This document shows positions 54,866-64,000 of a DNA stretch of 64,000 bases, piece after piece. Every line of letters begins with the position of its first letter. The stretch's first letter is position 1. Where the stretch lies: the NCBI RefSeq assembly GCF_000471905.2, contig NW_006500104.1:3690252-3754251 (forward strand), written 5' to 3'. A model generated the notes under the pieces. It searched no databases. It worked only from the letters and a program-made list of their open reading frames with translations, and had not been told where the DNA came from. This DNA is from Amborella trichopoda (Eukaryota; Streptophyta; Magnoliopsida; Amborellales; Amborellaceae). The translations under genes and the position numbers were made by a program.

Positions 54866-55990
54866 ACTTGGCCCGCCGAATGCTACTCTTCTAGAGAAGC
54901 GAGACGTGTAACATTCGGAACAAAACCTCGCCAAAGTTAATCTTTTGAATCCTTACTGAGGCACTTTTATTGTCTCTCAACAATCTTTTTCTTCTCGATC
55001 ATCGGCATCAACACGATCCTTGAGGGAGATACTATCCCAAGCTTCTTCCTAGAGGGATGACCGAAGTAGATTCTAATGATTAGGGGCCTTTTAAGGGCTT
55101 AATAAACCCAATACTACTAAAGTCCCTTTTCTGCGGGAGCATGCTAACCGGATGCCTTGCTTAATGCCTTCCTTCCCAACTAAACAATACTTCCAAATGA
55201 GCTAAATGGTGGGTGCCTTTAGGGCTTGATCCCGATCCAGTAGCATTTTTTATTCCAACAACTGGGGGCCTTGCTTAAGGGCTTGATGAACCCAACATTT
55301 TTAGAATACAAATGTGTCTGGCAGTCGGGAGTCTTGCTTGGAGACTTCCTTCCCAATCTGTCATCTTTTTATTTAAAAGGCTAGCGGCGGGGGGCCTTGT
55401 TTAAGGGCTTCTTTCCCCTTTTCCATTGAACCTTTGATCTGTCTATTTTGGTTTAGATAGATAATCGAGGGAGCCATTAATGGGGTGCATGAACTGCTTC
55501 ATCAAGACTTGAACTGATGGAACAGAGGGTGTCTCTTTAGGGGGCTTGCACCCAGTATAGCGGTCCTAGTTAGGGGCTTTTTGATGGTCATCCTGAAATT
55601 CTAAACCTATCGGCAACTGGAGCCTTCGTAAGACGGTCTCCTTGGGGCTTGAAATCCAATCATACTGGGGCTTAGTCGAGGCATTTTTAGTGGCCATCCT
55701 GAAAGTCTAAGTCTGTTAGTAGATGGGAACCTTAATAAGATAGTTACCCTTGGAACCAGGGTATCGATCCAGGCTAGGCAATCAATTGCCTTATAAGAAC
55801 TTCAATCTCAAATTGTCAACATGTTCTTCCTATTTTTGGTTGACATCTTGGATTGGAGAATCTCTTCAACAAATGACTATCCTGACTTTTCATCTTGATA
55901 ATTCTTCTGATCTTCAGGGGCCCTTCAACAAGGCTGACCCGAGTTGCTGAATTTTCTTAAGCTCTTTTTAGTCTTGATAGTAAGGTACCC
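54866..55990. repeat. degenerate repeat with ggggccttgcttaagggctt core
   Basis: Variants occur at about 55082, 55212, 55265, 55326, 55389 and 55555, spaced roughly 50-130 bp. Internal noncoding DNA of the gypsy element; no ORF. Confidence 0.6.
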
Positions 55991-56149
55991 CTAAAGGGGT
56001 ATTGATTCTTAAACCACCAAGCTTTTTCTGTAATTGGCTGAAGTCGCCTTGGTCGAATGCTGCATCAACCTATTTATTAGTCCAAGCAGCGCCCTTTCGG
56101 GTTTTCACTTAAACTATATAAAAGTGGTGCCACATAACGGTTTTCACCA

Positions 56150-56480
56150 ACTTCCTCTTTTATTGAGGCTTTTTTACCTATGACTTCGAGGTCACGTCCA
56201 CCTTTTTATTTCTATTTTTACTCATGGCACCCTTACGGGTTTTCCCCATGCCCAATTTTCTATTTTTAAAACACTGTTACTTGTGGCTTTATGGCTACTC
56301 CCGTCTTTCATTTTTACTCATGATGCCCTTTCGGGTTTTCACCATGCCCAATTTTTATTTTTGGCAATCTTACCCATAGCGTTGTGGCTATGTCAACCTG
56401 AAGCTCTCACTTTTACTCATGACAACCATCATCAAATGCTCATCATGCCCGGCTTTTTTTTTTTTGTATGCTTTTACCCA
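56150..56480. repeat. about 110-bp unit, about 3 copies
   Basis: atttttactcatggcaccctt, atttttactcatgatgccctt and acttttactcatgacaacc begin units that include gggttttcmccatgcccaat and a ttacccatagcgttgtggct-like half. The plus open stretch 56283-56534 reads through them and is not a gene. Confidence 0.7.
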
Positions 56481-56499
56481 CAACATCGTGTCCATCTTT

Positions 56500-57590
56500 A
56501 CGAGAGAGAAAGCCTCCTCCTTGATGATGAATAGGATGGAGGGGTTATAATTGTACAAAGCTCACTCGGGTAATGCATACCATGGGTGAGGGTTTTATTA
56601 TAGGGATGAACACCACTGGAGATGTTTTGGGTTTTGCTAGGTGATGAATGACTCATGCTTGTTGAGAATATAGAGGTTTTAGGTGGACCATGAAATAATT
56701 GGTGCATGAAAACTCCCTGGGGATAATATGTCTCTTCAGGGTAGAGAAATAGTTACCTCCTTGGGGGCTGAAAGGCTCCTTTGGGTTATGAAGGTATAGC
56801 ATGTTTCATACAATGGTTACAGTGTATTTGCACTACTGGGGATGATGACCCATCACTGGGGATCATAGACCAATAGAGTGACAGACCACTGGGGGTGATG
56901 GACCCTACTGGGCAAGGGTAGTGATCAAGATAATGGACTGTCGAGGGTCCCTATGACTCTTCAAGTATGATATTACTCATAGGGTCTTATGAAGGCTCAA
57001 ATGAGTAGGATATGTTTGGTATGGCTCCATGGGAATAACGGAGTTTTTAGAAGAAGCCCAAGTAAAAGGGGTTTTTAGGATGGTTTATGGTAATGTTTGA
57101 GCTGATGAATGGAATTTCAATGGAAAAGGTATTTTCTGACTAATGGGGATGATAGATCCAGTTGATGGGGTGATTGGGACTCCCATGGTCTTTTATGGTA
57201 ATGCTAGGGACAAGAATATTCTTGCAAAAAATCTCAATGTATCCCCATGGGGGATGAGACATTTTAAGGATGTGTTTATGCCAGGGATTAGCACATTAAA
57301 GATAAAAACATCCTGAGAGCCCATCAAAACTCATTAGATTGAACCCAGGGTTTTATTGGGTTAACAGGTTAATGGTTTGAACTGAGAGCGTTTGAAAAGG
57401 GGTTGTTGAGCTCAGAGTTCATGGGCTTCACATAGCTCAAGATTACCCACTGGGGGGTTAGTGTGTGTAGGTAGAACAAGGAGCATAGCCCCTTTGATGA
57501 CCTTGTTTTAATGTGCACGAGTGTGTGTTTGAGCTCACCACTAACCGTGGACTCGTGTAGGTTAGAGACAAATGAGAGAAGATGAAGTGG
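56500..57590. other. no gene; gypsy internal noncoding DNA
   Basis: Enriched in ctggggatgatg and related GGGG motifs (56838-56925 carries about four). No continuing ORF in any frame. Confidence 0.5.
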
Positions 57591-57611
57591 GAGAAAAGGA
57601 AAATGAGGATG

Positions 57612-57975
57612 AGTAGACCCGCCTTGGGTGCGGGTCCACGTCTTTTATATGCACGAGAGAAAAGTAAGTGACGAACCCGCCTATGGTGCGCGTCGGTGCA
57701 CTGCATGTACGAGAGCAATGGAGAGTGAGGGGAATGTGACGGACCCGCCTATGGCGCGGGTCTGTGTATCATTGGTGAGAGAGAGGAAGATGGAGATAGG
57801 GAGTGACGAACCCGTTCTAGGCACGGGTCCGTGCATTTAGGCGAACGAGAGACAAGAGGATGAAGACACTGGTCCATGCGTTTAGGTGGGTGAGAGAGAG
57901 AGAAACAAAATAATGAGAGAGGAAGAGAGACGGGCCCATGCCTAGGCACGGGCCTGAGCATTTTTTGTGAGGGGG
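57612..57975. repeat. hairpin-bearing minisatellite, about 6 units of 57-67 bp
   Basis: Each unit starts with an inverted repeat such as gacccgccttgggtgcgggt, gacccgcctatggcgcgggt or cgggcccatgcctaggcacg, followed by a GAGAGA-rich purine stretch. GC-rich heads alternate with AG-rich tails. Open stretches on both strands here come from the repeat. Confidence 0.8.
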
Positions 57976-58639
57976 AGTCTGTCCGAGCTTATAAGGGTGA
58001 ATGGGGGGTGCGTGGTCACCCATTCTTCCTCATCTCTTTTGTTCTTCTAGAGAGAGAAAGTGATAGGGACCCTTCTTTAGTGAGAAAAAGTGATCCTCAA
58101 AAGAATATTCTTGGGAACCATCTCTTGCTTCCTTCTTTCCTTTTGATGCTTGTTATGGTTCCTTTTTCCTTCATTTATTCATGTCTCTACTTTGCACACT
58201 TCGTGTTTGATTTAATGCTTGAATACCCATTTTGAGTGTAACCTTGATAACTTGATCATTTTTTACCATTTCTTGAGCATATTTAGTGCATCTTCCATCT
58301 TCATTTAGCATCTTTAAGCATCCTTTTCTCTCTCTAAAAATCAGTAAAATTAGTTAGGGCTTTTTCCATTAGAGTTTGTGAAGCCGATGACCTCTTCCTT
58401 CTTCCTTCTTCTCTCTCTATAAACCCGTTATGAGCCCAGGACTATTTTCTTCTCTTCCTTCCATCTTCCTTATTCCTCTTCTTTCTCTAAATCGTAAATA
58501 CAGAGGTGTGAAACCCAAACTTCCACGAGCCACTATTCAATTAAAGAAATTTATAAAACTTTAACGATAGTTATGGAGTGACCATAGTCACCATACTATA
58601 GTTACATCATTGTCATGAGAAAACAAAAATCGTGTATTT

Positions 58640-58855
58640 TTTTTTGTTCTGTTAAGTAGGTATGATGTTTAAGTAATTAAAGAATTAATTTATATAGTAT
58701 ATTTGTCACCATACCGTAGTTAAAGTATTTAATGAATATATTTACATAGTATATTTGTTTTTGGTATGTAATAAGTAGGTGTGATGTTTCTTAAAGTATT
58801 TAATGCATAGATTTATATGGTACATTTTTTTTGGTATATACTAGTTATTTATATA
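58640..58855. repeat. AT-rich degenerate repeat, about 3 units of 75-95 bp
   Basis: Units contain aagtaggtrtgatgtt, agtatttaatgaatatattt and atagtatatttgt, in order, with drift. Immediately left of the MITE. Confidence 0.55.
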
Positions 58856-58934
58856 TTTAATATTGGAGGATTGGATGAGAGTCATGAGGCATCTAAATTA
58901 ATTGACTTAATTATATTAGTCTAATAAGTTTTTA

Positions 58935-59448
58935 GGAAAATGTTTCTATACTTCCCCTACAACATAGAAGATCTATGCTTCCCCTACCATCCAGCTATCC
59001 AAATTTGATCAAGAGAGCCACTCATCGTTTGATCATAGATCCGAGATCTCAAAGTATTTTAGTTTAGTTTTTTTTTATACAAATTGTATGAATATGAAAT
59101 TTGATATTGTCATCTTCTCATTGGGGCTCACCTATAAAAAATATTAAAAATAAATTTTCAATAAAATATAATGACCAAAACACCCCTTGAATATTTCAGG
59201 AGTATTTTCATAATTTTATTTTATTTGAAATATATTTGTTTATATTTTTTGCCAGTGCAAGTTTAATAGAGGATTGAACGTCAAAAATTTGGTGTCAAAA
59301 TAGTTTATATAAAATAAATTAAAAATAAAATAGTGTAGAGACGTGACATTGTAATTGGGGCAATCTTAGCCCTTCATTCAGAATGGACGGCTGGATATGG
59401 GGAAGTATATAAGTTTTATGTTGTAAGGGAAGCATAGAAAGCTTACCC
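58935..59448. mobile_element. Mutator-like MITE, 514 bp, with 9-bp target duplication
   Basis: Perfect direct repeat aagttttta at 58926-58934 and 59449-59457. Inside, the left end ggaaaatgtttctatacttc and reverse-complemented right end gggtaagctttctatgcttc begin inverted repeats that continue through cctacaacata and a tccagc motif for about 65 bp. A central palindrome gaccaaaacaccccttgaat with aggagtatttt resembles the centre of the MITE at 16828-17223. A 9-bp duplication is characteristic of Mutator-like elements. Noncoding. Confidence 0.88.
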
Positions 59449-59457
59449 AAGTTTTTA

Positions 59458-59699
59458 TGGATGAATTAGTTATTGATGGCTTTGACATAATTTTTATTTT
59501 TTAGATTTTCAAAATTTATAATATTATAAATTTATTTGATTTTATTACTCCAATTTTTTGAGCCTGATCTGATATATTTGTGATATCTTTATATGAAGTA
59601 TTTTTTCCGATCCGTATTTTTTACCCGATTTTTTAAAATAAAAACGATTTGTTTTCGATTTTATGGTGAGCCGATTTATTGACAGTCCCCGACTTGCTA
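59458..59699. other. no gene
   Basis: AT-rich spacer between the MITE and the Gag end. Confidence 0.5.
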
Positions 59700-60839
59700 A
59701 CTATGGTTCCAATAGCATTTTCAAGAGAACTGGCACCCAGGCTTTGTTAAAGCTATATTGCTTGTTCAACCTTTGTTCAAAGTAATTAGGCTAGTACAGG
59801 TTTGGTGGTGGAGGCACTCTGTTATAGGCCTGAGGTTGGAACTGTCGTAGTTGGGGTTCCCCTTGACCCCTAAATGGTAATATTCCCCACGAAGTATCCA
59901 ATGTCTTGAGAGGTGCATTGGCAATATGAGGTTTGGAAAGAATGGGTGTGGCGGTAACTGTTGCACTAACTGTATCTCTTTGTTGACCAGTGTGAGGGTT
60001 AGATCGACTATTAATGAAGTTTCGACTTTGACCTCCCCCCGAGGTCTGAGCTTGAGTTCCACCATGGTGCCTAAGTAAGCTCTCAATTTTCACTGCCTTA
60101 GAAATCATGTTTGAGAAAGTGGTGGGATTAAAAGCTTCGACATGAAGGGATATTTCCTTCTTCATGCTCCTAATACATGTTTGCACAACATCGATCTCAA
60201 GCATGGGTTTACTCTAGTACACCACGAGATCCCTCCATCTTTAGATGTATTCGTTTACTGGTTCGTTTACCCTTTGAGACATGGTGAGGAGTTTTATGGA
60301 TTGAACTTCTCCCTCAACTTCATAAAAGCGTTTGTAGAATAGTTGTTCCATCTCTTCCCAGGAGTGAACAAAATTCGAAGGTAAACACCCATATCATTTA
60401 AAGGCACGTCCGGCTAGTGTTTCCACAAACTGTCTAAGAAGCAGTCTGGGATCGGAAGCTGACTCTTGACATGCTGATACGAAGTGTGCCACATGTTGTT
60501 GGGGTGAGCCGGTGCCATTAAAGATAGGCAATCTTCCTTTTTGGTAACCCAAGGAAAAATGAACTTGATCAATGAAGGCCGAGTAAGGCTTCTTGTAGTG
60601 GGCTTTTTCATGGGATTTTGTTGTAATCCCTGAATGCTTCGATTGATCATCTTTTGAATATCGTACTGGGCAACCGCTGGGGCAATAGCTTGAGAGGCTA
60701 CATTGGGTTGACCATCAGGAATGACTAATGAAATTAGAGGTTGTGAAGTTTGAGCAATAAGAGGAAGTGGGGGTCTTTGCTCTTCTTCTTCAAACTGAGG
60801 TTCAAGAGGAGAATTTTCTCCCTGATGTGAAGATACCAT
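59700..60839 (-). pseudogene. Ty3/gypsy Gag of the nested element
   Basis: Starts at 60839 with MVSSHQGENSPLEPQ, an acidic/Pro-rich N-terminus, then YDIQKMINRSIQGLQQ, a SLTRPSLIKFIFPWV block and a frameshift near 60420. ETLAGRAFK-stop-YGCLPSN, WEEMEQLFYKRF, LTMSQRVNEPVNEYI-stop-RWRDL form the core retrotrans_gag domain. After further stops, MLEIDVVQTCIRSMKKEI and an AFNPTTFSNMISKAVKIES block follow, then a Gln/Pro-rich tail. At least three stops (W, W/R and K/R codons) and one or two frameshifts occur. No zinc knuckle seen. The family Gag makes the particle shell. Confidence 0.88.
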
Positions 60840-61470
60840 TTTCTAACTCTTTAAGTCTGTGTAAGATAAGGTTTAGGGTTTTGTTAACGCACGCCATCGG
60901 TTCTTCGGGACGATCACCATCTTGACTGACTTCCATCACATCAGCTCATTCTTCAGAGCTGAGTGACTCAAGGGTGGGAGTCGTCCTTATTCGCTTCGTG
61001 CCCCGATCTGGAAATCCATGCAACAAGGGTTCAAACTACCCTGATTGGATATGAGATTGCCTTAAATATCATGTGATTACTAGCTCTTGACAGCCTTGGG
61101 GCCGTAGCTCAGAAAAATATGGCGTGAGACGACCTTGGGGCCATGGCTTGATCCAAATAGGCTAGTGACGGCCTTGGGGCCATATTTACTTCTATTGTTG
61201 CTCAAGACGGCCTTGGGGCTGTAGTTTAGATGAACTGGGTTCATCTTCTCGTACCTCAACGACTAAGCATTGAACAGTGCTGCTCATTTCAAGTTCCACT
61301 ACAGTTCACAATGGATAAAAGAGTTTTTTCTTCAATAAGTCTTTTGAAGTTGAAGACTCTAACTTCTTTCCTATGAGCAGCACTTTCATGCCTTTCTGCT
61401 GCTTGATTCGCAAACTCCAGTAAATGCGCTCGCAGAACTGGAATTGGGTGTGGCATCCTGCTTGATTGAC
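60840..61470. repeat. gypsy leader with a gacggccttggggcc repeat (61087-61240)
   Basis: Four units of gacrgccttggggccrta at about 61089, 61130, 61167 and 61206, separated by 20-25 unrelated bases. The rest of the leader shows no feature. Confidence 0.65.
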
Positions 61471-61893
61471 CTATCTCAAGGAGACTAGAGTGAAGTCAAT
61501 CAATTTAGGTAAAGCATGGTGCCTCGGGAGTAGGGAGATCGAGGTCGTCCTTGGAAGTTTAGTTTTGTCTGAAGAAGGGAGGGACTGCTCCATTGGCTTC
61601 AGGGGCGCAATTTTGCCCCAAGTCCAGCCTCGAGGGCCAACTCGCATATATGAAGTAGAAGGAATTGACAAGAGTGTATTCAAAGGAAACTTCTTCAAGT
61701 ACCATGTTGTCAAGGGTTTTGGGGTAGAAGGAAGCATGTATTGCTGGCCTTTCCCCTTGAAGCCAGAAATAGCATTGGACCTATAGGTGTGTACATGTTC
61801 TACAAAAGTGTTGGGGATGGCTTGGGAGCCAACCCTTAGTGAAGTGAAAAATCTGAGATGTGGAATACCGACCTTTGCATTTGTTGTGGTCAT
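61471..61893 (-). other. uninterrupted 140-codon open frame in the gypsy leader
   Basis: Open from ATG at 61893 (MTTTNAKVGIPHLRFFTSLR) to 61471, lying between the remaining 5' LTR and Gag on the same strand. The opposite strand is also open at 61466-61786 (106 codons). No domain recognised on either strand. Given the broken Gag next to it, this length without a stop is slightly unusual but may be chance in GC-balanced DNA. Confidence 0.3.
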
Positions 61894-62883
61894 AGAACCA
61901 CTTTATTTTGCAGGCATGTGCATATTTGTTCCTGACCTTTGATTGAGTCGCGGGTAGTGTGATCTTTGGGGTGCAATATTTTTAAATTTCGTCCATTTTG
62001 GTCTCTGTTTGACCACACTCCAATTTTGGGAAGTCGCCGGAAAATGGGATTCTGGCGATCGGAGAAGTATGTCATCTTCGACCTCAAAATTCGATGTCAT
62101 CCGGCCTCCAATCGTACACAAAAATTATATCATATTGTAGCTCTTTGAAGCACAATCGCAACGAACTCATACTTGCGATGATCTGACATCGAGATCTTGA
62201 GCTATGCATCTCAAAGAATTGAATGTTCTTCTTTTTAAAATCTGAATTTTTATGTTTCGAGCCCATCTTCTTGTTTAGATTTTTCTTGTTTCGAGCCACG
62301 TCATGATGCGTGCAATATGTCAAAACAATTGTATCGTCGATATCTACCTCGTGTTCAAATTTGAGCTTAATTGGACCCAAAATGAGCAAGTTATGAGCAT
62401 TTAAAGTTCATCGAGGCTACACCGCAATAGTGCAAAACACACCTTTTTATAGTAAGTTAGGCCTAGAATGGTCCCCGGAGGGTCTGATTGAGCCGAAATT
62501 TGATACCTTGGGGTGTTGTTGACATTCCGAATCTAATGACGGTAGTCTAATATCGTTTTGAGACCCAAAAAATAGGGCTATAGTTATAGGGTCTATTTTT
62601 AGCATGATAGAAACTGGATTTGAAATTTCAGTTTCGTCCTGATCATCTCAAAACTTGTTAGAACGCGACTAACTTTACGGTTATCCTTAGGGTATCCAAA
62701 AATGCACGCTCATGCAATTTGAGGCTATTCTGACACTTCTTCGAAGGTCACCCAATATTAGGCTTATTTCTACAATGTTCCCGTGGTCTGACGGCGTCTT
62801 GAATACCGACGAGACCAGGTTACTACCCGCTCTCTCTTTATTCACCCAGGCAATACAAGTACATCAAAAATGACATATAACAA
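61894..62883 (-). repeat. partial 5' LTR of the nested gypsy element
   Basis: Right terminus tgacatataaca on plus. Homology to the left LTR runs from about 61985 (aatttcgtccattttggtct) to 62883. The other half of the LTR, and the primer site expected next to it, are missing, so the 5' end is deleted. Confidence 0.7.
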
Positions 62884-63860
62884 AGAGTTTTAAGGTTGAA
62901 GCAGTAGTATGTGCACAACTAGAAGTGTTCAATTTATGACACTAGAAGAAGCATGAAGTTGTTATAAGCCAAAGTTGGGTGCTTGAGAGTATTTAGTTAT
63001 ATTTTACATGTATAGATCCCAGAGCAAACGAGAACAACTCTAGATGACAAAGGTGAGAAATTAATTTTTATTGGAAAAGGTGAGAAATTAATTTTTATTG
63101 GATATGATTTACAAAGAAAATGGTACAAATTTTATAACGTTGTAAATAAAAATATTAATTATTTCTCGTGATGTGGATTTTAATGAAGAAGATTCTTGAG
63201 AATGGAAATGAAGAAAAAATAAAAATATAGAGTTTCTAGAAGAAAAATAGAAATCACAAAACTTATCTCCTCCTAACAGTCCCATCATTAATCCAAACAA
63301 TGATTATCCAAGTTCAAGCTCAAGTGAAGGATAAACATGGACAAGGAGTCTCCAATAAATTTATTATGAACATTTGAATATCATAATGAGGAAGAAAACC
63401 TGGCATTTTTTTTTGTCTTCTTACAAATTGTGATCCTCTAAATTTTGAGGAAGCAATTCAAGACGATAAATTGGAACAAGGCAACGGATGAAGAGATTAA
63501 AGCTATTTAGAAAAATGGCACATGGAAACTTATAGAGCTACCTGAAGGTAAGAAATCAATTGGAGTCAAATAGGTGTACAAAGCAAAGCTTAATTGAAAA
63601 GGATAAATAGAAAGGTATAAAGCAAGACTTGTTATAAAAGGTATAAAGAATATCTAACACTTGACTATCAAGAGGTATTTTCACCTGTTACCAGAATTGA
63701 AACATTTAAACTTATTATTTCACTAGTAGTACAAAATTCATGGAATATTTATCAAATGGATGTGAAATCAACCCTTGTAAATTGATATCTTAATGAAGAG
63801 GTGTATGTAGACCAACCTCATGATAATATTAGAAAAGGACATGAAAATTCTGAGAAGATA
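62884..63860 (+). pseudogene. Ty1/copia element, right part (integrase end, reverse transcriptase)
   Basis: Continues the ORF broken at 53028: a FKVEAVVCA-like start (family FWAEAVxxAVYLxN), RSVQFMTLEEA, then KLDDKGEKLIFIGYD with a 27-bp in-frame duplication (63049-63102), and a NIN/ISRDVDF-like block (63150). RT begins near 63425 with NFEEAIQDDK, TDEEIKAI, and runs through GVKWVYKAKLN-like, LTLDYQEVFSPVTRIETFKL, IISLVVQNSWNIYQMDVKS and EEVYVDQPHDN (63835). It ends well before the YVDD motif. Stops and frameshifts throughout. Confidence 0.88.
63049..63102. repeat. 27-bp exact tandem duplication inside the copia ORF
   Basis: aaaggtgagaaattaatttt followed by tattgga occurs twice in a row and repeats nine codons (GEKLIFIG plus one residue) without shifting the frame. 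Confidence 0.95.
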
Positions 63861-63950
63861 TTGTATGGACATAATGAAGCTACTAGGGCATGAAACCAAA
63901 CTAAACGCATATTTCCAAGGAAATAGTTTTACTCAGCGTTTTAAAAATCG

Positions 63951-63984
63951 CCGAGTCGAACCGGACTCGCCCGGTTCGACTCGG
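63951..63984. repeat. perfect palindrome, 14-bp arms
   Basis: ccgagtcgaaccgg, six bases, ccggttcgactcgg. Preceded by agcgttttaaaaatcg. Related gactcggcc-type motifs occur near 31303 and 38999-39038. Probably the tip of a further small transposon cut by the window end. Confidence 0.7.
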
Positions 63985-64000
63985 AATTCACGAAAAAGGG

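Larger units (their letters stand above)
53029..62883 (-). mobile_element. gag-only Ty3/gypsy retrotransposon nested in the copia element, about 9.9 kb
   Basis: An LTR of about 1.84 kb at the left (3' end on minus), a partial LTR at the right (5' end), a Gag at 59700-60839 and 4.8 kb of noncoding internal DNA. No protease, RT or integrase is present. The element interrupts copia integrase coding between 53028 and 62884, leaving only about 13 codons of the copia ORF unaccounted for. Flanking pentamers (agaaa and aagag) are not identical, so no target duplication is claimed. A 9-bp-TSD MITE (58935-59448) lies inside it. Large gypsy derivatives with gag but no pol are known in plants and depend on other elements. 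Confidence 0.8.

Noticed and set aside
63971-63984. ggttcgac as a tRNA B-box (ggttcgannc)
   Set aside because: It is half of a palindrome with no A-box or cloverleaf around it. No tRNA gene was found in the window.

Overview
The window is plant nuclear DNA, most likely from a flowering plant with a repeat-rich genome. The evidence is the content: Ty1/copia and Ty3/gypsy LTR retrotransposons, an L1-type LINE with an RNase H tail, a hAT transposon with BED and DUF659 domains, plant mobile domain (PMD) sequence, and MITEs. Intergenic DNA is AT-rich and there is no prokaryotic gene organisation. I cannot name the species. Only one stretch, about 39.3-43.1 kb, looks like an intact spliced host gene. 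Nearly everything else is decayed mobile DNA, much of it nested.

Layout. 0.8-1.8 kb: gypsy Gag remnant (minus). 2.7-6.2 kb: a 1.65-1.8 kb tandem duplication carrying a minisatellite that differs in copy number between the copies. 7.5-16.8 kb: a PMD gene (minus) split in two by an approximately 8 kb hAT element, whose own transposase (plus) is split by a solo gypsy-type LTR. 16.8-18.1 kb: a MITE and a higher-order minisatellite. 18.1-21.8 kb: no recognised gene. 21.8-25.2 kb: a decayed copia element (minus) covering gag, protease, integrase and RT. 25.6-25.9 kb: simple repeats around a 20-N gap. 26.1-30.7 kb: a tandem LTR-internal-LTR-internal-LTR array of a small non-autonomous retrotransposon whose internal region carries a double-stranded-RNA-binding-motif-like sequence. 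32-34.35 kb: a gag-only copia derivative. 35.6-38.7 kb: a MITE and a 5'-truncated LINE. 39.3-43.1 kb: the spliced coiled-coil gene. 46-47.7 kb: a complete relative of the 26-30 kb element in the opposite orientation, with a perfect 5-bp target-site duplication. 48.5-52 kb: a truncated copia element (minus) whose leader contains an antisense ADP/ATP-carrier gene fragment. 52-63.9 kb: a plus-strand copia element interrupted by an approximately 9.9 kb gag-only gypsy element (minus), which contains a MITE with a perfect 9-bp target-site duplication.

The relative order of events can be read from the nesting: PMD gene, then hAT, then gypsy solo LTR at 7.5-16.8 kb; copia, then gypsy, then MITE at 52-63.9 kb. 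The solo LTR at 11-13 kb and the LTRs at 53-54.9 and 62-62.9 kb are one family. The points most worth a second look are the dsRNA-binding-motif cargo of the small LTR element, the captured carrier fragment, and the unrecognised coiled-coil gene. Domain calls were made by reading translations. Coordinates of decayed features are approximate unless a junction is stated.
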